The notes beneath the pieces are model-generated. The model was not told the DNA's origin, ran no database searches, and saw only the letters and a list, made by a program, of their open reading frames with translations. 50,074 nt of DNA, taken from positions 1 to 50,074 of the forward strand of contig NZ_SCUT01000041.1 in the NCBI RefSeq assembly GCF_004297265.1, given 5' to 3'. The translations under genes were made by a program, and so were the position numbers. Source of the stretch: Reyranella sp. GTDB taxonomy: Bacteria > Pseudomonadota > Alphaproteobacteria > Reyranellales > Reyranellaceae. Shown here piece by piece: positions 1 to 7,924 of this stretch (its first letter is position 1; each line of letters opens with the position of its first letter).

Positions 1-63
1 GTGCAGACCGGCCCGAACGTCCGCGAGCCGCAGAACCGCCGCGTCGAAATCGTCATCCAGTAA
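1..63 (+). CDS. OmpA-family C-terminal fragment (cut by the left window edge)
   Basis: Only the last 20 codons and a TAA stop are visible. They read VQTGPNVREPQNRRVEIVIQ, the end of an OmpA-like peptidoglycan-binding domain (the N-R-R-V-E-I motif). The first 57 bases differ at only three positions from the matching part of the complete OmpA-type lipoprotein gene at 12889-13521, so the two are close paralogues. The protein here stops right after the OmpA domain, while the other continues for about 70 residues. A terminator follows at 90-117. Family is certain from the sibling; localisation (outer-membrane lipoprotein) is inferred. Confidence 0.75.
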   Translation: MQTGPNVREPQNRRVEIVIQ

Positions 64-89
64 GCTGGACGACCCTCAACAGGGAAGAA

Positions 90-117
90 GGCGGTCCTCA
101 CGGACCGCCTTTTTCTT
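90..117 (+). terminator. Rho-independent terminator after the OmpA-type gene
   Basis: Perfect 8-bp stem GGCGGTCC/GGACCGCC with a TCAC loop, followed by TTTTTCTTT. It lies 27 nt after the stop of the partial OmpA-type gene and resembles the terminator after the paralogue at 13543. Confidence 0.88.
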
Positions 118-285
118 TGCCGGTGTTCCGGAAACCAGCTGCGGCATTGGGTACGGTATCGGGACTGGCGGGGCATCGCGGACGCCTGTAAAGGGCATGC
201 CCCGGGCGCAATCCGGTTTTCTGCTGTACCGGTGCGGTAAATCGGTTAGGAAACTCTGGCAGACCAAAAGGCAGATACGTCGGCC

Positions 286-1794
286 ATGGCCTCGACGCTC
301 GCTACTCCCATCCAGATCGCTCCGCGCCTCGACTACTCGATGCTGCGGAGGGTCGCGTTTGGCTTCGGGCTGCTCTTCATCTTTATCTCGCCCGCCTGCC
401 CGGACCCCCTGGCCCTGGCCGCCGGTGCCTTCACCCCCTGGCTCATTCTGCGACTGGTGGGCACCCCGACCATGCCCGCAGCCATTGCCTACTACCTTCT
501 CTGCCAATGGTTGCAGGTGTTCGCGCGCGCGTTCCTTGCCCTCGTCGACGGCGAGCCCATGGCGCAGAGCATCTATGGGCCCTGGGTGGTCGAAGCCTAC
601 TGGTACATGCTGGCATCGACGGTGACGCTTGCCTTCGCGTGCAAGGTGGTGCTGGGGGGCATCCAACCGCCGACAGAGGAGAATTGGGCAGCCCACCTGT
701 ACTGGCGGCCGGTCGACGTATTCCTAGTCTACCTAGGGTCCAACCTGATCACCCAAATGGCGAGCCTCACCTTTGGCGGTGCTCTCTATCAGTTCTTCGA
801 CGCCATCGCCCGCTTCAAGATCATGGCGGCGTTTCTCTTGTTTACTTCCGTCATGTCTGTGGGGCGTGGATGGCCCTTCCTGTTTGCCGTGCTCGGGGTC
901 GAAATCCTTTCGGGCATGACGGGCCTGCTCGGCGACTTCCGCGGCGTCTTCGTGTTCCTCGGCACCGCAGCGCTGGCCGCCCAGATCAGGTGGACGCCGC
1001 GAACGACCGGCTATGCCCTTCTGGCCACGTTCGGACTGGTGGCATTGGCTCTGTTCTGGACCTCGGTGAAGTTCGAATACCGCGAAATGGCAACGGGCGG
1101 TGCAGACTCGCAAGCCTTTCAGACGACATTGTCCGACCGCGTTGGCTACATGCTCGGTCGCATCGTTGGTATTGCAGACATCGATTGGGGATTGGCCTCG
1201 AAGGCCCTGCTGGAACGTCTGGCCTATGTGGACATCACCGGTCTGGTGATCAACGTTGATCTTGCGAGCGCCGAAAAGTCGACGATGCGTCAATGGGGCG
1301 ACGCTCTCAGTCATGTCTTCCAGCCACGCTTCCTGTTTCCCGACAAGCAGGCTCTCTCGGACACCGAGGTATTCATCCGCCTGACCCGGGTGGATGTGCT
1401 GGAGAACATGCGCGGTGGCACGTCCATCAGCGTTGGCTACATGGCCGAGAACTACGTGGATCTCGGCTTCCCTGGCATGCTGGGAGGCGTCTTTGCCATC
1501 GGCTTGATGGTCGCCCTCGTGATACGGTTTTTCTTTTCGTTCGACGTTCCGTGGATGGTGCGCCAAGGAACGGCGCTCGCCTATGTCTACTCGATCTGTG
1601 CAAGTGGTCTCGAAGTCTCCCTGCCCAAGATCCTGGGGAGTACCCTAACGTTCGCGGTGGCTTATGGTCTTGCGCTGAAGTTCGCGTTCCCGGTCGGCCA
1701 GAGATGGCTCGAGCGGCGAGCGCGCCAAGCGGCCGACCGCGAGTCCACGCGGCGCCGGATCAAGAGCCTTTTCCGCGGCGGTGGCCCGCTCTAG
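286..1794 (+). CDS. Polytopic membrane protein, oligosaccharide-polymerase-like
   Basis: A 502-residue integral membrane protein with roughly ten hydrophobic segments spread along its length, a larger polar stretch around residues 260-385, and a basic C-terminal tail (residues 475-502). The stretch near residues 380-400 (SISVGYMAENYVDLGFPGML) resembles the pattern before a late membrane segment in Wzy/O-antigen and exopolysaccharide polymerases, where an Asp/Glu-bearing loop precedes a Gly-rich helix. On that basis it may polymerise or export a surface glycan, but no glycosyltransferase or export gene lies beside it, so the function is a guess. It is convergent with the topoisomerase gene, one base between stops. 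Coding status is well supported; the family is not. Confidence 0.8.
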   Translation: MASTLATPIQIAPRLDYSMLRRVAFGFGLLFIFISPACPDPLALAAGAFTPWLILRLVGTPTMPAAIAYYLLCQWLQVFARAFLALVDGEPMAQSIYGPWVVEAYWYMLASTVTLAFACKVVLGGIQPPTEENWAAHLYWRPVDVFLVYLGSNLITQMASLTFGGALYQFFDAIARFKIMAAFLLFTSVMSVGRGWPFLFAVLGVEILSGMTGLLGDFRGVFVFLGTAALAAQIRWTPRTTGYALLATFGLVALALFWTSVKFEYREMATGGADSQAFQTTLSDRVGYMLGRIVGIADIDWGLASKALLERLAYVDITGLVINVDLASAEKSTMRQWGDALSHVFQPRFLFPDKQALSDTEVFIRLTRVDVLENMRGGTSISVGYMAENYVDLGFPGMLGGVFAIGLMVALVIRFFFSFDVPWMVRQGTALAYVYSICASGLEVSLPKILGSTLTFAVAYGLALKFAFPVGQRWLERRARQAADRESTRRRIKSLFRGGGPL

Positions 1795-1795
1795 G

Positions 1796-2782
1796 TCAGC
1801 GATGCCGTGCAACGACTCTCGCCAGCGCCTGCGCGGTTCCTTCGAGGGTGCGACCGGCTGCCGGCGGTAATTCTCCCTGCTCGAAGGCCGCGATGACCGC
1901 CTCGTGGACGTAGCTCTTGCGGCAAACGGTCGGCGTGTTGGCGAGCTCCTGGGCGGCGGCGGCTATGGCGTCACGAAGCAACGCCTTGCGCGCACGAAGC
2001 GTTCTCGCGGGCGGCGCAGCCGCAAGGGCCTTCATGACGCCCGCCGAAGCAACGAGGGTGCGGAAATCCTTGAGTGATACCCGCACGCCCGATACTTCCC
2101 GCAGGAAGGCGTTCACGTCGGCGGCTCGCACGACGTGCAGGGCGCCGTCGGCGTCGCGATACTGGAACAAGCGCCGGCCCGGCAGTACCAGCAGGTTCCT
2201 GCAGGTGGCGGCCAGAGTCCGGTCCCGGACTTCGCGGGTCACCATCCTGGCGCCCTTGCCGCGGAAGTGGAGGCGCACCGTCAGCCCGTCGATTTCCACG
2301 TTTGATTTGAGGAGCGTCGTCGCGCCGCGCGTCCCGCGTTCGCGCGCATAGGAGTCGCTCCCGGCCCGCAATGCGGTCTTCGATACGAGATAGACGACCG
2401 CCGCTGCTGCGCGACGCGAATCCGCGGATTCGGCGCGCAGAAAGCGTCGCACCTTCCGGCTGATGGCGGGCAGGGTCCTTGCGATGTTGTGGAGCTTGCG
2501 GGCCTTGATGATTTCGCGAACCCGATGCCAGTTCGGATGATAGCGATACTGAAGGCGCCCGGCGGCGTCCTCGCCGACCGCCTGCAGGTGCGCCGTGGGA
2601 TTCGCCGCGTAGCGCACGTTCACATAGGCGGGGGGCATGGCGAGAGATCTGAGCCGAGAGACCGTGGGCGCATCCGTGATCGTGGCGCCCTGGGCGTCGA
2701 CGAAGCGGAAGCCCTTGCCACAGCGCTGACGACGGAGGACCAGCATTGCCCGTGTCCCCCGCGTCAATCCATGCCCGCTCAT
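1796..2782 (-). CDS. DNA topoisomerase IB (poxvirus/bacterial type)
   Basis: A type IB topoisomerase relaxes supercoils by a 3'-phosphotyrosyl intermediate. The N-terminal part has the bacterial TopIB signature (GKGFRFVD, then LAMPPAYVNVR, HLQAVGEDAAGRLQYRYHP). The catalytic core shows LRAGSDSYARERGTRGATTL (the first active-site Arg), FRGKGARM (general-acid Lys), LKDFRT (second Arg) and the nucleophile in VCRKSYVHEAVI. Length from the chosen ATG is 328 residues, usual for the family. A further ATG at 2812 would add ten residues; neither has a convincing ribosome-binding site. The open frame runs much further upstream but becomes Arg/Ser-rich non-protein-like sequence. Many alphaproteobacteria carry this accessory enzyme beside gyrase and topo I. 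Confidence 0.9.
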   Translation of the reverse strand: MSGHGLTRGTRAMLVLRRQRCGKGFRFVDAQGATITDAPTVSRLRSLAMPPAYVNVRYAANPTAHLQAVGEDAAGRLQYRYHPNWHRVREIIKARKLHNIARTLPAISRKVRRFLRAESADSRRAAAAVVYLVSKTALRAGSDSYARERGTRGATTLLKSNVEIDGLTVRLHFRGKGARMVTREVRDRTLAATCRNLLVLPGRRLFQYRDADGALHVVRAADVNAFLREVSGVRVSLKDFRTLVASAGVMKALAAAPPARTLRARKALLRDAIAAAAQELANTPTVCRKSYVHEAVIAAFEQGELPPAAGRTLEGTAQALARVVARHR

Positions 2783-2913
2783 CAATTGCTCGGTCGAGGA
2801 GGATCGCGACATGCGGCGCCAACGAGCCGGTGAGCGGATCGTTGCGGGCAACTCCGAGGCGCTGATGCCGTTGGATTCGCTGCGGCCCCGGGGGCCGCTT
2901 CGGGAGGGAACCG

Positions 2914-4035
2914 GTGGACAGTATCGGCGTGCATGATGAACCGGTCGGCAGGAGCGCGGAAAGCTCCTTCCCATCATCGTCCGAACCGGGTGGACTTTCC
3001 CCCGTGCTGGGACACGGCGCCCGCGTGCTCCCGGCCGTGACCGTCGACACTTACAACGAGGAATTGCGGGATGAAGAAGGATTCGTGGGCGACCGTGCCA
3101 GCGGTCGCGCCTTTCGCGCAATCCTCGACGATTGGCGCGAGCGCGTCGCTTCGTCACTCGACGAGGACCCATTCGGCGACACGCCGACAAGCGAGATCTC
3201 GAAATCGAGGCTCGAAAAGGTCCTGGCGGGAACCGACACGGTGGCGGCAGGTCTCGTCCATACCGCCATCGAGGAATTCGCCCATGAACTGGCGACCGTC
3301 GTGCAACGCTTCCTGCGTCTCGAAGGCTGGCAGGAAACCGAGCGCATCGTGATCGGAGGTGGCTTGAGTTCGAGCCATATCGGCCAGCTTGCGATGGGAC
3401 GTGCCCAGGTCCTGCTCGCCGGCGAAGGGACTTCCATAGAGTTGATTCCGATCGGCCATCATCCCGACGAGGCCGGCTTGATCGGTGCCGCACAGCTCGC
3501 CCCGAGTTGGGTGCTGGCCGGGCATGATGCCATCCTCGCCGCCGACATTGGCGGCACCAATCTTCGGGTCGGCATCGTCGAACTCGGGATGAAGAAAGGC
3601 GACGTTTCCAAAGCCGCCGTCTGGAAGATGCTGCATTGGCGCCACCGGGACGACGGACCGACGCGGGACCAAGCCGTCGCCCGCCTGGCCGAGATGACCG
3701 ACAGTCTCGTGCAACGGGCGATTGACGCGAAGCTCAAGCTTGCGCCGTTCATGGGAATCGCCTGTCCTGGCTTCATCGACGGCCGCGGTGCGATCCTGAA
3801 CGGCGGACAGAATCTTCCGGGCAACTGGCAGGAGGACGGCTTCAATCTCGTATCGGCCCTAGCCGGCCGGCTGCCGCGCATCCACGGGCACGAACCCGTT
3901 GTCCTGATCCACAACGATGCGGTGGTGCAGGGCCTGAGCGAACTCCCTCAATTGAAGGACGTTTTCCGCTGGGGCGTGCTGACGATCGGCACGGGGCTGG
4001 GAAACGCGCGCTTCACCAACCGACTGCACGGGTAA
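2914..4035 (+). CDS. ROK-family sugar kinase-like protein with permuted motif order
   Basis: The GTG start is fixed by GGGAGG six bases upstream. All the main ROK/actin-fold motifs are present but in the wrong order. Residues 145-193 hold what is normally the C-terminal part (IVIGGGLSS, then DEAGLIGAA). Residues 211-215 hold the normally N-terminal phosphate loop DIGGT, followed by ACPGF (283-287), NLPGNW (300-305), the catalytic-Asp motif HNDA (333-336) and phosphate-2 GTGLGN (359-364) just before the stop. The zinc motif (H..H and CxCGxxGC) of canonical ROK proteins is absent. The order fits a circular permutation cut after phosphate-2. It probably phosphorylates a sugar or binds one as a regulator; there is no HTH domain. 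Substrate unknown. Confidence 0.8.
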   Translation: MDSIGVHDEPVGRSAESSFPSSSEPGGLSPVLGHGARVLPAVTVDTYNEELRDEEGFVGDRASGRAFRAILDDWRERVASSLDEDPFGDTPTSEISKSRLEKVLAGTDTVAAGLVHTAIEEFAHELATVVQRFLRLEGWQETERIVIGGGLSSSHIGQLAMGRAQVLLAGEGTSIELIPIGHHPDEAGLIGAAQLAPSWVLAGHDAILAADIGGTNLRVGIVELGMKKGDVSKAAVWKMLHWRHRDDGPTRDQAVARLAEMTDSLVQRAIDAKLKLAPFMGIACPGFIDGRGAILNGGQNLPGNWQEDGFNLVSALAGRLPRIHGHEPVVLIHNDAVVQGLSELPQLKDVFRWGVLTIGTGLGNARFTNRLHG

Positions 4036-4038
4036 AAT

Positions 4039-4749
4039 TCAGGCCACGCCGCCGATGATGCGGCGCGTTTTCTCCCGCAAAACCCCGACGCATTCGCAGG
4101 CGCCGCGCTCGAGTCCGGCGCGGTCGAGGATCGCGATCTTGCCGCGCTGGTACCGGATCAAGCCCGCCTGCTGAAGCCCGTAGGCGATCAGGCTGACGGT
4201 GGGGCGCCTCACCGCAAGCATCTGGGCGAGGAAATCGTGCGTGAGCCGAATCACATCCTCATCGATGCGATCCCGAACCTGGATGATCCAGCGGCACAGG
4301 CGCCGATCGGCCGTGTGGAGGGCATTGCAGGCGGCCGTCTGCTGCATCTGGGCGAGCATCAGCTCACTGCTCAACAGCGCCATCTTACGCAAGACAGGAC
4401 TTTGGTCGACGGCAGAGCGGAAGTCGGCCACGGATATTCGCCAGGCCGTCGCGTCGATCTGGACGATGGCCCGCGTGCCAGCCGTATGATTGCCCAGCGC
4501 GGAGAGAGATCCCAGGATGGCTTCCCGGCCGAGTGTCGCGGTCTCGATGGCCGCGCCGTCCTGCATCATGGCAACCAGAGAGATCATGCCGCTTTCGACG
4601 AAATAGACGTGCTCGATCCGCTGCTCGGGTTCCTGGAGCACCAGTCCCTGGGATAGCCGGTGGAAGGCGAGATGGGGCCTCAGCCGGATTTGTTCGGCGG
4701 CAGGCAGGGCGGAAAGGAAAAGGTTCTTCGGTTCGAAGGCAGACGTCAC
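4039..4749 (-). CDS. Crp/Fnr-family transcriptional regulator
   Basis: Contains a cyclic-nucleotide-binding-type beta barrel (LSALPAAEQIRLRPHL through LGREAILGSLSALG) and a C-terminal winged helix with recognition segment AQMLAVRRPTVSLIAYGLQQ. The barrel lacks the Arg/Ser pocket expected for cAMP and the N-terminal Cys cluster of Fnr, so the effector is unknown. I chose the GTG at 4749, preceded by GAGGA, giving 236 residues, normal for the family. The frame is open to a GTG at 4908 (289 residues), but that extension is Arg/Ser/His-rich and unlike protein. The gene follows the small gene at 4909-5196 on the same strand. This type is common in multiple copies in Bradyrhizobium-like genomes. 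Confidence 0.85.
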   Translation of the reverse strand: MTSAFEPKNLFLSALPAAEQIRLRPHLAFHRLSQGLVLQEPEQRIEHVYFVESGMISLVAMMQDGAAIETATLGREAILGSLSALGNHTAGTRAIVQIDATAWRISVADFRSAVDQSPVLRKMALLSSELMLAQMQQTAACNALHTADRRLCRWIIQVRDRIDEDVIRLTHDFLAQMLAVRRPTVSLIAYGLQQAGLIRYQRGKIAILDRAGLERGACECVGVLREKTRRIIGGVA

Positions 4750-4908
4750 TGCAGCTATTTCCTCGTTCGCCGGGACACCGCGGTGACTCGCACGCGTAGC
4801 CTGTTGATCGGCCTTGGAATGGCCGTGACTGTACGCATGCGCCCGTTTGCCGGTCGGTCCCCTAACGAACGAAGAGGCAGGCCCAGGCCGTATCGGCATG
4901 GATGTCAC

Positions 4909-5196
4909 TCAGAACGGCAGGGCACGGCCGTGAGGCATGCGCCGGCCTAGCCGGTCACGCTTGACCGCCGACCCATTTGCCGTGCTCCCGCCCTTGTTTT
5001 CATCTTCCGTGACGGCAGTTTCTGCGTAACGCTTGCCCAAAGATGTAAGCCGGGGACCGCTCGGCCCGTCATGCAAAAGCCCCAGCAATTCCAGGCGCAG
5101 CCGGTGCGCCGACGGCAGCCTCACGGTTTGGCCGACGGACAGTGCCCTGAGGAGACGCTTCTCCTCTGCGCTGATCCGCACCTGTGCGTCCGGCAT
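4909..5196 (-). CDS. Small hypothetical protein
   Basis: A 95-residue protein with AAGGAG nine bases before its ATG. Residues 7-55 look like a compact helical or winged-helix domain (SAEEKRLLRALSVGQTV, LRLELLGLLHDG, LTSLGKRYAE), reminiscent of small wHTH-like modules where the chain ends with a T-x-L-G-x-x-Y segment. The last 30 residues are polar and basic. It sits directly upstream of the Crp/Fnr gene on the same strand and may be cotranscribed. No family recognised with confidence. Confidence 0.6.
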   Translation of the reverse strand: MPDAQVRISAEEKRLLRALSVGQTVRLPSAHRLRLELLGLLHDGPSGPRLTSLGKRYAETAVTEDENKGGSTANGSAVKRDRLGRRMPHGRALPF

Positions 5197-5525
5197 GAAT
5201 CACGGCTCCTTGATGCCAATGGGCCCCACCGGCCCCCTAAGTGTCGGTTGGACGTGCAACGGGGGCCAGGAGACGGGGTTCCGGCCGGAGAGCCATTTGC
5301 CGGCCGCCTGCCTGCGATCAAGGCAGGCCGACCTTGGCCAGCCTTGAGCAGCGGCGCGTCATGCCCCCTCGCCTGGTCGGTGAGAAGGGGATAGCCCTGC
5401 TTCATCACCCATTGTCTCTCCCCAAAGGAGCGGTGCCTCGTTTCCGCAAGGAAGCGGGGCTTTTTTGCGCAATCCGGTTGGTCGTGTGAAACTGGCAGCA
5501 GCTCTGGGGAGAGCGGGGGAAGGAA
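5197..5525. other. 329-base gap: structured intergenic region, possible small RNA
   Basis: No convincing protein gene. On the plus strand the sequence has several short inverted repeats, for instance GCCTGCC...GGCAGGC near 5310-5332 and CCGGC...GCCGG near 5282-5303, and ends in a canonical terminator at 5435-5466. Because the gene to the left (4909-5196) is on the minus strand, that plus-strand terminator has no visible protein gene to terminate. This could be an unrecognised small RNA or the remnant of a lost gene. I do not recognise tmRNA, 6S, SRP or RNase P features. Confidence 0.3.
5435..5466 (+). terminator. Rho-independent terminator with no upstream plus-strand gene
   Basis: Stem GCCTCGTTTCC/GGAAGCGGGGC (11 pairs including G-T wobbles) with a GCAA tetraloop, followed by six T. 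It lies 60 nt before the start of the exported protein gene at 5526, so it could also act as a leader attenuator for that gene. Confidence 0.75.
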
Positions 5526-6062
5526 ATGGCACTATCGCGGGTCGTGCGCGGGTTTACTGTCGCGCTGGCAAGCAGCTTGATACTGGCCGCGGGCGTTGTG
5601 GCGCCGGTCTCAGCGCAGCAATGGACTGAGGTGAACGAGAGCAAGTTCAAGGTCGAGATGCCCGGCCCGCCCGAGCGATCGGTACAAGAGGTGACGGTCA
5701 ATGGTACCGGAGAGGTCGCCGACCAGATCGAGCGCACCGTCACCCTGGGCGCCACCGAATATTTCTTCTCCCACACGCCCTACCGGAAGATGCCGGCGGA
5801 CCTCACGCCAGCGCAAATGCTGCTGAACAGCCGAGACGGCCGGCCCGGCCACCTGCTCGCCGACCGGCAGCTGACCGTCTCCGGTGCCCCGGCACGTGAT
5901 TTCGTCCACGAGGAGGATGGCTGGATCCTGGCAACCCGCGCCATCTATGCGGGTGACACGCTCTATCAGCTCATCGTGGTCGGAAGGGCCGGGGTTCAGA
6001 CGGCGCCGGCGACCCGACGCTTTTTCGAATCCTTCACCCTGGCGCCGCGGCGAGATCCCTAA
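5526..6062 (+). CDS. Small exported protein of unknown function
   Basis: A 178-residue protein with a clear Sec signal peptide (hydrophobic core ALASSLILAAGVVA, likely cleavage after VSA-Q at residue 30). The mature part is a small beta-rich domain that begins with a FKVEMPGPPERS motif and includes GWILATRAIYAGDTLYQLIVVG, a pattern I associate with short periplasmic proteins of unknown function in alphaproteobacteria. The start has AGGAA just upstream. Its stop overlaps the stop of the convergent membrane protein gene by four bases. Function not assigned. Confidence 0.75.
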   Translation: MALSRVVRGFTVALASSLILAAGVVAPVSAQQWTEVNESKFKVEMPGPPERSVQEVTVNGTGEVADQIERTVTLGATEYFFSHTPYRKMPADLTPAQMLLNSRDGRPGHLLADRQLTVSGAPARDFVHEEDGWILATRAIYAGDTLYQLIVVGRAGVQTAPATRRFFESFTLAPRRDP

Positions 6063-6583
6063 CTGCTGCCGCGGTCGGCGCGGTGCAGCCGGATGGTCAG
6101 AAGCAATGCCCGGCCGAGCATGGCACTTCCACAGAACATGGCGACGAGCGCCGCTCCCAGGCGAAAAATCTCCAGGTGCGGACTGGCCAGTAACGCACCC
6201 AGGCACTCCACGGCGACGGCGGCACCCAGGAGGACCGCCACCCAAACGAGAAGGAGCTTGGCGGCCTGCGTGAGGTTCACCTGTGGCCGGTACATGTCGT
6301 GCCTGATGCCGATCATAATCCCGCGGGCCGCGCCAACAACGAATCCGGCGGCGAGCGCGGCGCCGAACAGCCACGGCGGCTGGTGTTCGGCGAACTGGAG
6401 GAGGGAGAGGATGGCACCCGCGAACAGCGCGAGGATGGCGGGAGCAAACAGGCGCCACGTCGAGATATAGCGCCGCCGCACCTCGCGCAGCGAAAGGTAG
6501 ATGCAGCCCCCGGCCGCTCCGACCAACAGCAGATGGACCAAGGTCAGATTGTGAACCACGCGTCGAGCATACACGGCAATCAT
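6059..6583 (-). CDS. Hypothetical membrane protein, about five TM segments
   Basis: A 174-residue, strongly hydrophobic protein. Membrane segments are visible around residues 13-31, 44-62, 70-90, 107-128 and 137-160, with basic loops (REVRRR, RLHRADR) that fit a positive-inside topology. No catalytic or transport motif seen. Convergent with the exported protein gene at 5526, overlapping by four bases at the stops. No neighbour on the same strand suggests a role. Confidence 0.7.
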   Translation of the reverse strand: MIAVYARRVVHNLTLVHLLLVGAAGGCIYLSLREVRRRYISTWRLFAPAILALFAGAILSLLQFAEHQPPWLFGAALAAGFVVGAARGIMIGIRHDMYRPQVNLTQAAKLLLVWVAVLLGAAVAVECLGALLASPHLEIFRLGAALVAMFCGSAMLGRALLLTIRLHRADRGSS

Positions 6584-6886
6584 TTCAATTAAAGGCAGCT
6601 CCCCGCCGCAACGCCGACGTGGCGATCCTTGTCGCCGAAGGGGTTGTATCGAGGCCGGGCCGGCCTTGTCAGAATACTACCGCAAGCTCGCGTGATATGG
6701 CTCCTCGCCCGGGTTTTTCGTCCCCAGCCGTCAGGTCAGCACCGATGACTGCCTGGTTCTTGGGCGATTCTGGCAAGCGGAGGCTGCATTCCGAAAACCC
6801 GCTATTTGTGCGTGTTGCCTCCATTCGGCAGGCGTGGTTTCTTCCGCGCCAGTTCGGGGAGAGAAACGAACATCAGGGAGCTTCAT
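6584..6886. other. 303-base gap upstream of the TRAP transporter genes
   Basis: Contains the leader and presumably the promoter of the transporter operon starting at 6887. A GC-rich self-complementary stretch (AGGCCGGGCCGGCCT) lies near 6652-6666. I could not define a well-spaced -35/-10 pair. No gene or RNA recognised. Confidence 0.4.
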
Positions 6887-7858
6887 ATGAATCGACGTCA
6901 GTTCATCGCCGCCGGATCGGCCGCCAGCGCCTTTGGTCTGGTCGGGGGAGCATTGCCGGCCGCTGCTCAGGCCCAGTTCTCGATCGCCACGGGCACCACG
7001 GGTGCCGTCTACTATCCGCTCGGCGGCGCGATGGCGAACATCCTGAGCAAGAAGGTGCCGGGCTGGGCGGTCACCGCCGAGGCGACGGCAGGCTCGGTCG
7101 CCAACATGCACATGATCCGGGACGGCAAGGCGCAGATGGCACTGACCCAGTGCGACACGGCCTATGATGCCATCAAGGGCCTCGACAAGTTCGTCGGCAA
7201 GCCGGTCGAATCGCGCACCCTGGCGGTGGTCTATCCCAACCTGGTGCATTTCGTGACCATGGAGGGCACCGGGATCAACAAGTTGTCCGACATCAAAGGC
7301 AAGCGCATCTCGACCAGCGCCCCCGTCAGCGGATCCGAGGTGATGGCTCTGCGTATCATCGACGAACTCGGCCTGAAGCTCAGCGACATCAAGCGCGAAC
7401 GCCTGTCGCCGGCCGAGAGCACGAATGCCATGAAGGACGGCAAGCTCGACGGCTATTTCTTCAACGGCGGGCCGCCGGTCGCGGCGATCACCGATCTGGC
7501 GGCGACCCAGGGCATCAAGATCAAGCTGATCTCGACGGCCGACTTGGTGCCGGCGCTGAACAAGAAGTACGGCCCCGTCTTCGCGGCCAGCCAGATTCCG
7601 GCCAAGGCCTATCCGAACCAGGATGCGGCGGTGCCGGTCATCGCGATCTGGAACATCCTCGTCGTGCCGGCTTCCATGAGCGACGACCAAGCCTACACGA
7701 TCACGAAGACGCTCTGGGACAACCAGGCCGACCTGGTGGCGACGCACAAGGCAGCGATCGACATGACGCCGGAGAACCAGAAGGCTACGAACTCGTCGGT
7801 GCCGTTCCATCCCGGCGCGATGAAATTCTTCGCCGAGAAGGGCATCAAGCTGTCGTAA
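6887..7858 (+). CDS. TAXI-family TRAP transporter solute-binding protein
   Basis: A periplasmic substrate-binding protein of the TAXI subfamily of tripartite ATP-independent periplasmic transporters. It starts at the ATG six bases after GGGAG. The signal sequence has a twin Arg (NRRQF) and ends near PAAAQA, so Tat export is likely. The mature N-terminus carries the TAXI hallmark ATGTTGAVYYPLGGAMANIL. Length 323 residues, as usual. The fused permease gene follows at 7925 after a terminator-like hairpin. Known or proposed ligands of the family include glutamate/glutamine and dicarboxylates; the ligand here is not readable. Confidence 0.92.
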   Translation: MNRRQFIAAGSAASAFGLVGGALPAAAQAQFSIATGTTGAVYYPLGGAMANILSKKVPGWAVTAEATAGSVANMHMIRDGKAQMALTQCDTAYDAIKGLDKFVGKPVESRTLAVVYPNLVHFVTMEGTGINKLSDIKGKRISTSAPVSGSEVMALRIIDELGLKLSDIKRERLSPAESTNAMKDGKLDGYFFNGGPPVAAITDLAATQGIKIKLISTADLVPALNKKYGPVFAASQIPAKAYPNQDAAVPVIAIWNILVVPASMSDDQAYTITKTLWDNQADLVATHKAAIDMTPENQKATNSSVPFHPGAMKFFAEKGIKLS

Positions 7859-7873
7859 AGACAGGAATACTAG

Positions 7874-7903
7874 CGGGGCCCTCCAACAGGAGGGCCCCGT
7901 TTC
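7874..7903 (+). terminator. Strong hairpin between TRAP binding-protein and permease genes
   Basis: Perfect 11-bp stem CGGGGCCCTCC/GGAGGGCCCCG with an AACA loop, followed by TTTCCATTTT. It lies 15 nt after the binding-protein stop and 25 nt before the permease start. It probably lowers permease expression relative to binding protein by partial termination, or protects the upstream 3' end. Confidence 0.8.
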
Positions 7904-7924
7904 CATTTTGGGGTGGGAAGAACG

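Noticed and set aside
2783..3493. N-terminal extension of topoisomerase IB in the open frame up to 3493
   Set aside because: The extension is Arg/Ser/Pro-rich, unlike any TopIB N-terminus, and lies opposite the ROK gene, whose start has a good ribosome-binding site.
5071..5394. Plus-strand frames over 5033-5394
   Set aside because: They overlap the better-supported minus-strand gene at 4909-5196, have low-complexity Gly/Pro/Arg composition and no ribosome-binding site.
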